Positions 15,623 through 23,243 of a DNA stretch of 61,441 bases are shown piece after piece. The stretch's first letter is position 1. Each line of letters opens with the position of its first letter. The notes below the pieces were generated by a model. The model ran no database searches. It worked only from the letters and a program-made list of their open reading frames with translations, and was not told where the DNA came from. The stretch lies in assembly GCA_958369755.1 (NCBI GenBank), contig CATXJC010000005.1, positions 1 through 61,441 of the forward strand, given 5' to 3'. The DNA comes from an uncultured Prevotella sp. Its GTDB lineage: Bacteria > Bacteroidota > Bacteroidia > Bacteroidales > Bacteroidaceae. A program made the position numbers and the translations under genes.

Positions 15623-16651
15623 ATGGTAGAAAAGAAAAGTGCAATAAGTTACGAGTCAATCATGAAAGATTTGAAGGCTCGGAAGTATTCTCCCGTCTAT
15701 GTTCTCATGGGCGAGGAACCTTTTTATATAGATAAGATCTGCGACTACATTTCAGAAAATGTGCTCCAGCCCGAAGAGCGTGACTTCAATCAGACGGTGG
15801 TTTTCGGAGCTGATGTTACGGGGGCGCAAGTGGCAGATTTGTGCAAGGGCTACCCGATGATGGCGGAGTATAGAGTGGTGGTTGTGAAAGAGGCTCAGAA
15901 TTTGCGGAATTTGGAAGCGCTCGAGAAGTACCTCGAAAATCCGGTAAAAACAACCATCCTTGTTTTCTGTCATAAAAACGGCAAGCTCGACAGTCGTAAA
16001 AAGTTTTCTGCCCTCGCTGCCAAGGCGGGTGTGGTTTTTGAAAGCAAGAAGCTCTACGACCGAAATCTGCCGGGCTTCATCGAGACTTATCTCAAGACCC
16101 GTAAGGCAACCATTGAACCCAAGGCTACCCAGATGGTGGCAGATCATGTGGGAGCAGATTTGCACCGACTCACTTCCGAGCTCGACAAACTGCTCATTTC
16201 TCTTCCTGAGAACGACCGGCGTGTTACTCCGGAGATTGTGGAGCGAGAAATAGGGGTGAGCAAAGACTTCAATGCCTTCGAGCTGAGAAGTGCCATCGTC
16301 AGCCGCGATGTGTTCAAGGCAAATCAGATAATAAATTATTTTGACAGCAATCCGAAGAGTGGTTCTCTCTTCACGCTTCTCCCGATGCTCTTTACTTATT
16401 TCCAAAACCTGATGATTGCTTATTATGCACCCAACAGGCAGAACGAAAATGAGCTCGCAAAATTCCTGGATTTGCGCGGAGCTTGGGCGGCACGCGAATA
16501 TATTACAGGAATGAGGAACTATACGGGCGTGAAAGTGATGGCGATTATTGAGAAGTTTAAGGAGGTGGATGCGAAGATAAAGGGACTGGATAATCCATCC
16601 ACTCCGGTGGGTGAACTGATGAAAGAACTCATCTTTTTTATCCTTCACTGA
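15623..16651 (+). CDS. holA: DNA polymerase III delta subunit
   Basis: I choose ATG at 15623 (MVEKKSAISYESIMKDL), giving 342 residues; the open frame upstream runs through the promoter repeat. The protein has the AAA+ clamp-loader fold of HolA: VYVLMGEEPFYIDKICDYI at the N-terminus, LVFCHKNGKLDSRKKF, LHRLTSELDKLLI and a C-terminal helical collar ending GELMKELIFFILH. It opens the beta sliding clamp during loading. A strong terminator follows. Confidence 0.9.
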   Translation: MVEKKSAISYESIMKDLKARKYSPVYVLMGEEPFYIDKICDYISENVLQPEERDFNQTVVFGADVTGAQVADLCKGYPMMAEYRVVVVKEAQNLRNLEALEKYLENPVKTTILVFCHKNGKLDSRKKFSALAAKAGVVFESKKLYDRNLPGFIETYLKTRKATIEPKATQMVADHVGADLHRLTSELDKLLISLPENDRRVTPEIVEREIGVSKDFNAFELRSAIVSRDVFKANQIINYFDSNPKSGSLFTLLPMLFTYFQNLMIAYYAPNRQNENELAKFLDLRGAWAAREYITGMRNYTGVKVMAIIEKFKEVDAKIKGLDNPSTPVGELMKELIFFILH

Positions 16652-16682
16652 TGCTGAAGAGCGAAGTGGGGGAGAGTTAGGC

Positions 16683-16718
16683 GAGCTCCTGCTGAGAGTT
16701 TTCTCTCGGCAGGAGCTC
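16683..16718 (+). terminator. Terminator of holA
   Basis: GAGCTCCTGCTGAGAG - TTTT - CTCTCGGCAGGAGCTC, a 16-bp stem with one wobble, followed by TTTCC. Confidence 0.8.
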
Positions 16719-17077
16719 GTTTCCGTTTTCGGCCTTCTTTGCCGCCTGTTTCCAGAAAGCAGCCAACTAGCGTTTAGCATTATAAATTTGCTCCAAATAG
16801 GGGATTTTCAGCTCTTTTTAGGGCGCTTTCCTGGGCTCATTTTGGGCGATTTTTGGGCAAAAATGGGGGATTTAAGCGATTTTTCGAGCTAGATGCCCAT
16901 TTTCCTGTTTCGCCTGAAAATAGACTTAACTTTATTGGTTATCAGTAACTTACATAAATTAACCCTCTTCATTACTCGCGAATTTGCCCGTTTCCTTGCC
17001 GATGGGCTGGAATACGCTAGAAATGGAAAAATTAGCCATTTCCTGTTGTCTGAAATCGGTCGTTTGCATTTATTAAG

Positions 17078-17512
17078 GTTTATATTTCCTAAGTTTATGT
17101 TTTTAAATTCACAAATCAAAACGGGTGATTTTGATTTATAAACATAAATGCAAGAAAACTAAATACACGAATTTATGTTTTATATTTATAAAAATAAAGG
17201 TAAAATAGGGTGTTTATGGTTATGAATGAATAAATATTCATACTATATTTTGAATTTGTAAGTAACGGAAACTCAGTTAGTTATGTATTTTAGTTGTTTT
17301 ATAAACCATAGACTTTTACATAGGTGTTGGGTAAACATTGCATAAACCGCTCTATATGCCTTTATTTAGGCAGTTTATGGTATGAATAACCAGTGATTTA
17401 GCCTAAATCTATAAAGAAAAGGTTCGTCATATATTTTGATTGATAGGTTTATATTTATAAAACTAAACCTAAAAACCGAACACTGGAGTGAGTAGAATTC
17501 AAATTTATAAAC
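17078..17512. promoter_or_regulatory. AT-rich spacer with nine GTTTAT/ATAAAC motifs
   Basis: The 1-kb gap between holA and the XRE gene holds no convincing gene. From 17078 to 17512 the hexamer GTTTAT occurs nine times in either orientation (17078, 17093, 17138, 17212, 17301, 17342, 17373, 17447, 17507). Two copies are identical over GGTTTATATTT. This is roughly ten times the chance expectation for this base composition. It may be an operator array for the adjacent regulator. No exact DnaA box TTATNCACA was found, so an origin is not supported. Confidence 0.45.
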
Positions 17513-17552
17513 AGAAACCTAAAGTTTAAAAATCTAAATTTATTCAGAAATG

Positions 17553-17584
17553 TTTGGTTATTCTAAATTTTTGCTTTATCTTTG
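17553..17584 (+). promoter_or_regulatory. Promoter of the XRE regulator
   Basis: TTTG at 17553-17556, 20-nt spacer, TATCTTTG at 17577-17584. The leader is about 85 nt. Confidence 0.8.
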
Positions 17585-17673
17585 TAAAATCAACCGAAAA
17601 AGGGCCCAAAAGTGGCTTGTTCGGAAATAAAACATCGTATCAGTAGAAAAATGAACGCTAAAATTTTTAGAGC

Positions 17674-18219
17674 ATGAAAGATAGAATCAGACAGCTGATG
17701 GAGGACCAGCACCTCACTCAGCAAAACTTCGCTCAGATGATCGGAATCTCGACCGCTACGCTGAGCAATATTTTCAACGGTAAGACCAATCCATCGCTCA
17801 GTATTGTGGATGGTATCCATAAGAGTTTTCCTCAGGTAAACGTTTATTGGGTACTCTACGGTACTCCTCCTATGTATCAGACCCAGGCTTCCCAGGGTGG
17901 CAGCGAAGAGGGTGCTGCAGACATGTATCAGGGTCTTACGGATGGAGCAGCCGGTGGTGCTGAGGGGATGAAGCAGGGCAGTCAGCCTTCTGGAGCCGCC
18001 TCTGCCGAGCCTATGCTCGATTTTGGAGCCGAAGGAGCCGCAGCCTCTCCTACTTCTCCCTCGCTCTTTGACCAGCCTCAAATGCAGGGTGTAAATCGTA
18101 CACCTAAAAATATCGCCCAAGCGGCGGTAAAATATGTAGACAAACCGCAAAGAAAGATTACCGAAATCCGTATTTTCTACGATGATCAGACCTGGGAAAC
18201 CTTCGTTCCTAAGAAATGA
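17674..18219 (+). CDS. XRE-family helix-turn-helix protein
   Basis: The 181-residue protein has an N-terminal Cro/CI-type HTH domain (about 3-65): MKDRIRQLMEDQHLTQQNFAQ with recognition segment STATLSNIFNGKTNPS, ending VNVYWVLYGTPPMY. A low-complexity Gly/Ala/Ser/Gln linker (68-140) follows. The conserved-looking tail ITEIRIFYDDQTWETFVPKK is probably a short beta hairpin for self-association or ligand contact. It is likely a cytosolic repressor. The upstream spacer contains a dense repeated motif that could be its operator. Confidence 0.85.
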   Translation: MKDRIRQLMEDQHLTQQNFAQMIGISTATLSNIFNGKTNPSLSIVDGIHKSFPQVNVYWVLYGTPPMYQTQASQGGSEEGAADMYQGLTDGAAGGAEGMKQGSQPSGAASAEPMLDFGAEGAAASPTSPSLFDQPQMQGVNRTPKNIAQAAVKYVDKPQRKITEIRIFYDDQTWETFVPKK

Positions 18220-18310
18220 AGTAGGGATTGGAGAACCCTAAAACAAACACATAGGAGCGGCGATAAAGAAAAAATATCTCTTTTCTTTTCGTAAATTCGG
18301 ATTTTTGATG

Positions 18311-18319
18311 TACCTTTGC
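18311..18319 (+). promoter_or_regulatory. -7 box of pyrK-pyrD
   Basis: TACCTTTGC at 18311-18319; the leader to pyrK is about 90 nt. The -33 box is not clear. Confidence 0.7.
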
Positions 18320-18331
18320 ATCGTAGAAACG

Positions 18332-18364
18332 TAGGTGGGCGTAACCGGAAGCTACGCGTACCTA
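18332..18364 (+). promoter_or_regulatory. Leader hairpin before pyrK
   Basis: TAGGTGGGCGTA (18332-18343) pairs with TACGCGTACCTA (18353-18364) over 12 positions with one G-U and one mismatch, 9-nt loop. It lies at the very 5' end of the predicted transcript. There is no T run, so the role could be RNA stability or translational control of pyrimidine synthesis; this is inference. Confidence 0.4.
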
Positions 18365-18415
18365 TTTATAATATACGTACATTATATAATAAGCATATTA
18401 AAAATTAGCAATAAG

Positions 18416-19192
18416 ATGAAAAAATATGTTCTCGACCTCAAGGTGGTTTCTGTAGAGGCGCTTAGCGATAAGCATGTTTTGATTAAGCTTACCGATGAGA
18501 AACCTTTGCCTGAAATCTTGCCTGGCCAATTCGTAGAAGTAAGAGTAGACCATTCGCCTACTACCATGCTTCGCCGTCCTATCTCCATCAATTTCGTGGA
18601 TCGTGAAAATAATCAGCTCTGGCTGCTCGTAGCAATGGTGGGCGATGGTACCCGTCAGCTCGGACAGCTCAAGGAGGGCGACGTGCTCAACTGTATGCTG
18701 CCTCTCGGCAACGGCTTCACCATGCCTACCGGGAAGAGCCAGAAATATCTGCTCGTAGGTGGTGGCGTAGGTGTGGCTCCGCTCCTCTATTTCGGAAAAC
18801 TCATCAAGGATTTCGGGGCTGAAGTTACTTTCCTTCTGGGTGCACGCAAGGCTACGGATCTGCTCGAACTGGATGAGTTTGCCAAGATCGGAAAGGTATG
18901 CATCACTACCGAGGATGGCTCGGCTGGTGAGGTAGGTTTCGTTACCAACCACTCTGTTCTGGAGAACGAGAAGTTTGATATGATTTCTACCTGCGGACCT
19001 AAGCCGATGATGGTGAGCGTGGCTCGCTTTGCCAAGAAGGCTGGCGTGGAGTGTGAGGTTTCTCTCGAGAACAAGATGGCGTGCGGCGTGGGCGCTTGCC
19101 TCTGCTGCGTAGAGAAAACTACCGAGGGTAACCAGTGCGTCTGCAAGGATGGACCTGTCATCAACATCAAGAAACTTACTTGGGAAATCTAA
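18416..19192 (+). CDS. pyrK: Dihydroorotate dehydrogenase electron-transfer subunit
   Basis: ATG at 18416 gives 258 residues; the open frame upstream begins inside the leader hairpin. The protein is a ferredoxin-reductase-like FAD/NAD module. FAD binding is through MLRRPISINF (51-60), nucleotide binding through VGGGVGVAPLLYF (114-126), and a [2Fe-2S] cluster is held by Cys223, 228, 231 and 243 in ACGVGACLCCVE...CVCKDG. It passes electrons from PyrD to NAD+ in class 1B dihydroorotate dehydrogenase. pyrD follows after a repeat-filled gap of 121 nt. Confidence 0.95.
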   Translation: MKKYVLDLKVVSVEALSDKHVLIKLTDEKPLPEILPGQFVEVRVDHSPTTMLRRPISINFVDRENNQLWLLVAMVGDGTRQLGQLKEGDVLNCMLPLGNGFTMPTGKSQKYLLVGGGVGVAPLLYFGKLIKDFGAEVTFLLGARKATDLLELDEFAKIGKVCITTEDGSAGEVGFVTNHSVLENEKFDMISTCGPKPMMVSVARFAKKAGVECEVSLENKMACGVGACLCCVEKTTEGNQCVCKDGPVINIKKLTWEI

Positions 19193-19195
19193 TTG

Positions 19196-19267
19196 AGTGA
19201 AGAACGAAGAGTGAAGAATTCGTTTGGAAACGAAGAACGAAGAGTGAAGAGTGAAGAGTGAAGAATT
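19196..19267. repeat. GAGTGAA heptamer array between pyrK and pyrD
   Basis: Units of GAAGAGT/GAAGAAC are repeated, including GAAGAGTGAAGAGTGAAGAG. The string GAACGAAGAGTGAAGAATTC occurs here. A close relative lies between pheA and the aminotransferase (21951-21982). Confidence 0.85.
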
Positions 19268-19313
19268 CTCTAGTCTTTGTTTGTAAAACATTTTTAAGTA
19301 AAAACAGAAGATT

Positions 19314-20222
19314 ATGGCTGATTTAAGTGTAAAGATAAAGGATTTGAAGTTGAAGAACCCTGTGATGACTGCATCGGGTACTTTCGGCTACGGATTGGAA
19401 TTTGCCGATTTCGTTCCTCTGGAGGAGATTGGCGGTATTATCGTGAAGGGCACTACCCTGGAACCGCGCGAGGGAAATGACTATCCGCGTATGGCTGAAA
19501 CGCCTCAGGGCATGCTCAACTGCGTAGGTTTGCAGAACAAGGGTGTAGAGTATTTCTGCTCTCACATTTATCCTCAGATCAAGGACATTGATACCAATAT
19601 GATTGTCAACGTGAGCGGACATTCGCCTGAGAGTTATGCCGAGTGTGCGGCGCGCATCAACGAGCTGGATAAGATTCCTGCCATAGAGTTGAACATCTCC
19701 TGTCCTAACGTGAAGGATGGCGGCATGGCTTTCGGTGTAACCTGCGAGGGTGCAGCCAGCGTGGTGAAGGCGGTGAGAAAGGTTTATAAGAAGACCCTCA
19801 TCGTGAAGCTTTCGCCTAATGTTACCAGCATTGCCGACATCGCCCGTGCCGTGGAGGCTGAGGGTGCCGATTCTGTTTCGCTCATCAACACGCTGATGGG
19901 TATGGCGGTGGACATTGAGAAGCGCCAGCCTCTCTTGAGCATCCGCACGGGTGGTTTGAGTGGTCCTTGCGTTAAGCCTGTTGCCCTGCGCATGGTTTGG
20001 GATGTGGCTCATGCCGTAAACATTCCGGTTGTTGGTCTGGGCGGCATTTCTTCTGCCAAGGATGCCATTGAGTTCCTGATGTGCGGTGCTAAGGCCATTG
20101 AGATTGGTACAGCCAACTTCATTGATCCTGCGGTTACGAAGAAGGTGAAGGATGGAATCAACGAGTGGCTTGATGCTCACGGATGCAAGAGTGTGACTGA
20201 GATTATCGGGGCCATCAAGTAA
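19314..20222 (+). CDS. pyrD: Dihydroorotate dehydrogenase class 1B catalytic subunit
   Basis: The 302-residue TIM-barrel FMN enzyme oxidises dihydroorotate to orotate in pyrimidine synthesis. Cys130 in ELNISCPNVKDGG is the catalytic base that marks class 1. Other motifs are NPVMTASGTFGYG near the N-terminus, GLQNKGV and the FMN-phosphate site GLGGISSAKDAIEFLMCGA. The adjacent pyrK confirms subclass 1B, which uses NAD+. Confidence 0.95.
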   Translation: MADLSVKIKDLKLKNPVMTASGTFGYGLEFADFVPLEEIGGIIVKGTTLEPREGNDYPRMAETPQGMLNCVGLQNKGVEYFCSHIYPQIKDIDTNMIVNVSGHSPESYAECAARINELDKIPAIELNISCPNVKDGGMAFGVTCEGAASVVKAVRKVYKKTLIVKLSPNVTSIADIARAVEAEGADSVSLINTLMGMAVDIEKRQPLLSIRTGGLSGPCVKPVALRMVWDVAHAVNIPVVGLGGISSAKDAIEFLMCGAKAIEIGTANFIDPAVTKKVKDGINEWLDAHGCKSVTEIIGAIK

Positions 20223-20259
20223 ATGACACCTTATTATAATGAGGAGTGGCTCATACTTT

Positions 20260-20280
20260 GACGCCCTGTTTTAGGGCGTC
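20260..20280. terminator. Small hairpin after pyrD
   Basis: GACGCCCT-GTTTT-AGGGCGTC, 8-bp perfect stem, not followed by a T run. It resembles the GCCCT/AGGGC units of the REP-like element near 250-326. Confidence 0.4.
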
Positions 20281-20336
20281 AAGTGGGTTAACTCCTTGAT
20301 ATACAACAGAATAACTTTTCGTAAAAATATAAGGTT

Positions 20337-20618
20337 ATGGATTTGAATCAGATAAACCCTGTTCTGTTGCTTGCTACGCTGACGCAGCAGATTGTAGAGC
20401 AGGAGAAAGAATTGGCAGAACAGAAGGATTCTGCAGAACACTCGTCTGTAAAAGCCTCTCTGAGCGAGAACCTCCTGAAGCGCGGCAATCTGCTGATGCA
20501 GATGGGCGACAAGGATGGTGCCGGAAAGGACATGAAGCGCTACCTGGAGCTGAACCCGGAGAAAGTAGGGGAGCTGACAGGAGAATTCAAGGCTGAAGGC
20601 AGAGAACATTGCAGATAA
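20337..20618 (+). CDS. Small TPR-like protein
   Basis: The 93-residue acidic helical protein has no signal peptide. Residues about 45-80 (NLLKRGNLLMQMGDKDGAGKDMKRYLELNPE) have the spacing of one tetratricopeptide repeat, which suggests protein-protein contact. I cannot assign a family or function. It follows pyrD by 114 nt in the same direction and precedes the aromatic operon promoter. Confidence 0.55.
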   Translation: MDLNQINPVLLLATLTQQIVEQEKELAEQKDSAEHSSVKASLSENLLKRGNLLMQMGDKDGAGKDMKRYLELNPEKVGELTGEFKAEGREHCR

Positions 20619-20781
20619 AGGAAGGGGCTTGCCTCACGGATTCCGGTGTTGCGTCTCTCCCTAGCGCCTAGCTTTTGAGTACATTTTTCTGCATTTTTCC
20701 GTATTCTGATGATAAAAATCGGGCGAAAATATGTTTTTTAGCATAAAATATAAGGAAAATGAAGAAAAATATATCAAATTG

Positions 20782-20814
20782 TTTGGCAATATCAAAGAAA
20801 AATGTTACTTTTGC
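20782..20814 (+). promoter_or_regulatory. Promoter of the aromatic amino-acid operon
   Basis: TTTG at 20782-20785, a 20-nt spacer, TACTTTTGC at 20806-20814. Transcription would begin near 20820 and leave a leader of about 290 nt before pheA. The leader encodes the peptide at 20937 and the attenuator at 20996-21085. Confidence 0.8.
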
Positions 20815-20936
20815 AGTCGAGTTGAGATTTTAGCAAGTCGAAACTCGGAAATCTGAGCACTGCCTGCTCCTTATATAATAAAGGAGAAACGGGCTCGGAA
20901 AGAACAAAAGTGAGTAACATATAAAATGTAAAGACA

Positions 20937-21014
20937 ATGAAGAAGTTTAACGCATTCTTTTTTAGCTATTACTTTTACTTTGCAAATAATTGTAAAGCGG
21001 GAAGTTGCGTGTAA
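20937..21014 (+). CDS. Phe/Tyr-rich attenuator leader peptide
   Basis: The ORF encodes 25 residues: MKKFNA, then FFFSYYFYF, then a tail ending CV. Six Phe and three Tyr codons are present in the first 15 residues (seven Phe-equivalent aromatic positions when the run is read with F4). Placement between a promoter and an intrinsic terminator, just before pheA, is the layout of the enterobacterial pheL leader. Ribosome stalling when Phe or Tyr tRNA is uncharged would sense supply of the products of the operon. Bacterial gene callers would miss it because of its length. Confidence 0.85.
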   Translation: MKKFNAFFFSYYFYFANNCKAGSCV

Positions 21015-21085
21015 ATTTCAACTTAGGATATTAGATTCTTGAAATCATCGAAACGGTCCCGCTCTTATTGAGTAGGACCGTTTTT
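20996..21085 (+). promoter_or_regulatory. Transcription attenuator of the pheA operon
   Basis: The terminator is AACGGTCC (21052-21059) with GGACCGTT (21075-21082), an inner CTC/GAG pair, then a T run (21081-21085). The competing pairing is AGCGGGA (20996-21002, within the last leader-peptide codons) with TCCCGCT (21057-21063), which would break the terminator stem. A middle hairpin ATTTCAA/TTGAAAT (21015-21021 with 21039-21045) brings the two together. A ribosome at the leader stop would cover 20996-21002 and favour termination; one stalled at the aromatic codons leaves it free. Confidence 0.8.
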
Positions 21086-21112
21086 CGTAACATTAGACAA
21101 GATAAAAGAAAC

Positions 21113-21946
21113 ATGAAGAGAATAGCAATTCAAGGAGAGCTGGGATCTTTCCACGACATTACCGCCCACCAGTATTTCGAGGGCGAACAGATTGAAATCA
21201 TCTGTTGTGCTACCTTCGAAGAGGTGTTCGAAAACATCAAGCGCGACCCTACTGTAGTAGGCATCTGCGCTATAGAAAACACCATCGCGGGCAGCCTGCT
21301 CCACAATTACGAACTGCTCCGGCAGAGCGGAACCACCGTGGTAGGCGAACACAAGCTCCATATAGAGCACAGCATCTGCTGTCTGCCAGAAGACGACTGG
21401 AGCACCCTGCAGGAGGTTCACTCCCATCCGGTAGCCCTCATGCAGTGCGGCAAATTCCTAGCTAACCATCCCGACCTCAAGGCGGTGGAGGCAGAAGATA
21501 CCGCAGGCTCGGCAGCCTACATCGCCCAGCATAAGGTAAGGGGATGGGCAGCCATCTGCTCTTCTTACGCTGCCCACATGTACGGTATGAAGGTGCTGCA
21601 GGAAGACATCCACGACAATCCGCACAACTACACCCGATTCCTCGTGGTCTGCAATCCGCAGAAGGCAGCCCTGCTCCGTCCCATCGAAAAGGCCAACAAG
21701 GCGAGCATCGTCTTCAGTCTGGCTCACGATAAGGGATCGCTCTCCAAGGTGCTCACCATCCTGAGTTTCTACGACATCAATCTCACCAAGATCCAGTCGC
21801 TGCCAAACATCGGACATGAGTGGGAATACCTCTTCTACGTAGACCTCACCTTCGACAACCTGACCCGATACCGCCAGAGCATCGACGCCATTACGCCGCT
21901 CGTGAAGAAAATAAAGGTGTTGGGCGAATATGAGGAGAAGGAGTAA
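21113..21946 (+). CDS. pheA: Prephenate dehydratase
   Basis: The start is ATG at 21113, just after the attenuator; the longer frame would start inside the terminator. The 277-residue protein converts prephenate to phenylpyruvate. The catalytic PDT domain (1-180) has IENTIAGSLLHNYELL and the Thr174-Arg175-Phe176 motif in HNYTRFLVV. A C-terminal ACT domain (197-275) follows, but the usual ESRP Phe-binding motif reads KIQSLP (226-231) and the GALV site reads KGSLSKVL. Feedback by Phe may therefore be altered. It is a stand-alone dehydratase, as in many Bacteroidota, because chorismate mutase is fused to DAHP synthase two genes on. Confidence 0.95.
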   Translation: MKRIAIQGELGSFHDITAHQYFEGEQIEIICCATFEEVFENIKRDPTVVGICAIENTIAGSLLHNYELLRQSGTTVVGEHKLHIEHSICCLPEDDWSTLQEVHSHPVALMQCGKFLANHPDLKAVEAEDTAGSAAYIAQHKVRGWAAICSSYAAHMYGMKVLQEDIHDNPHNYTRFLVVCNPQKAALLRPIEKANKASIVFSLAHDKGSLSKVLTILSFYDINLTKIQSLPNIGHEWEYLFYVDLTFDNLTRYRQSIDAITPLVKKIKVLGEYEEKE

Positions 21947-21950
21947 ATTA

Positions 21951-21982
21951 AGTGAAGAGTGAAGAACGACGAGTGAAGAATT
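21951..21982. repeat. GAGTGAA heptamer repeat after pheA
   Basis: AGTGAAGAGTGAAGAACGA followed by GAGTGAAGAATTCG, closely related to the array between pyrK and pyrD. Confidence 0.75.
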
Positions 21983-22045
21983 CGCCAGTTCGGAGGGTGA
22001 AAGCCCATTTATACATTATTAATTATAAATTATTCATTGAAAATT

Positions 22046-23215
22046 ATGATACAACCAGCCAATAGAGTAACGGAAATACAGGAATACTACTTCAGCCGCA
22101 AGCTGAAGGAAGTGGCTAAGCTTAATGCCGAGGGCAAAGACATCATCAGTCTGGCCATCGGAAGTCCAGACATGCCGCCTTCTAAGCAGACCATTGACAA
22201 GCTCTGCGAGGTAGCCAACAATCCAAACGCACACGGATATCAGCCTACGGTGGGCATACCAGAGTTGCGCAAAGCAATGGCTGGTTTCTACAAGCGCTGG
22301 TATGATGTAGACCTCGACTGGGCTACAGAAATCCAGCCCCTCATAGGTAGCAAGGAAGGCATTCTGCACGTAACGCTCGCCTTCTGCAACCCTGGCGATG
22401 AGGTGCTTATCCCGAATCCGGGATACCCTACCTATACCGCCATCAACAAGATTCTGGGTACCAAGATTACCTACTACGATCTGAGAGAGGATAACGGATG
22501 GCAGCCCGATTTCGACGCCCTGGAGAAGATGGACCTGAGCCACGTAAAACTGATGTGGACCAACTATCCTAACATGCCGACAGGCGGTGTGGCAAAGCGC
22601 GAAACTTACGAAAAGCTGGTGGCATTCGCCCAGAAGCACAACATCGTGGTGGTGAACGACAACCCATATTCGCTCATCCTCAACGAGCACCCTATGAGCA
22701 TCATGCAGGTGCCGGGAGCTAAGGACTGCTGCATCGAGTTCAATTCCCTGAGCAAGAGCCACAACATGCCAGGCTGGCGTGTGGCGATGATTTCGAGCAA
22801 CAAGACTTTCATCTCATGGATTCTGAAGGTGAAGAGCAACATCGACAACGGAAGCTTCCGAGGCATACAGCTGGCAGCTGCCGAAGCGATGTTGAACAAC
22901 ACGGATGAATGGCACCGCGAGAACAACATCCAGAACTACCGCCGCCGCCGTGACATTGCTGAGGAGATCATGAAGGTGCTCGACTGCCAGTTTGACCCTA
23001 ACCAGGTAGGCATGTTCCTCTGGGGCAAGATACCTGAGAAATATGCTGATGTAGAAGACCTGACAGAGAAGATTCTGCATGAGGCTCGCGTCTTTATCAC
23101 CCCTGGCTTCATCTTCGGAACCAACGGCAAGCGTTACATCCGTATCAGCCTCTGTGCCAAGGATGAGAAGATGAAAGAGGCCCTGGAAAGAATCAAGAAG
23201 GTTTTTGAAAAGTAA
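22046..23215 (+). CDS. PLP-dependent aminotransferase, class I/II
   Basis: ATG at 22046 gives 389 residues. Fold type I features are SLAIGSPDMPPS, the substrate loop YQPTVGIPELRKAM, NPGYPTYTA and the PLP-Lys segment NSLSKSHNMPGWRVAM. The operon position, between pheA and DAHP synthase/chorismate mutase and before tyrA, suggests it transaminates phenylpyruvate and hydroxyphenylpyruvate with glutamate. Sequence alone would also fit an aspartate or LL-DAP-type enzyme. Confidence 0.85.
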   Translation: MIQPANRVTEIQEYYFSRKLKEVAKLNAEGKDIISLAIGSPDMPPSKQTIDKLCEVANNPNAHGYQPTVGIPELRKAMAGFYKRWYDVDLDWATEIQPLIGSKEGILHVTLAFCNPGDEVLIPNPGYPTYTAINKILGTKITYYDLREDNGWQPDFDALEKMDLSHVKLMWTNYPNMPTGGVAKRETYEKLVAFAQKHNIVVVNDNPYSLILNEHPMSIMQVPGAKDCCIEFNSLSKSHNMPGWRVAMISSNKTFISWILKVKSNIDNGSFRGIQLAAAEAMLNNTDEWHRENNIQNYRRRRDIAEEIMKVLDCQFDPNQVGMFLWGKIPEKYADVEDLTEKILHEARVFITPGFIFGTNGKRYIRISLCAKDEKMKEALERIKKVFEK

Positions 23216-23243
23216 AAAAGTAAAAAAATAAAAATATACGACT

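Noticed and set aside
16889..17141. Two overlapping short frames on both strands after holA
   Set aside because: AT-rich, no promoter, no domain, and near-complementary to each other; treated as non-coding.
16652..17673. Chromosomal origin
   Set aside because: The spacer is AT-rich with repeats, but there is no exact DnaA box TTATNCACA and no dnaA, dnaN or parAB gene nearby.
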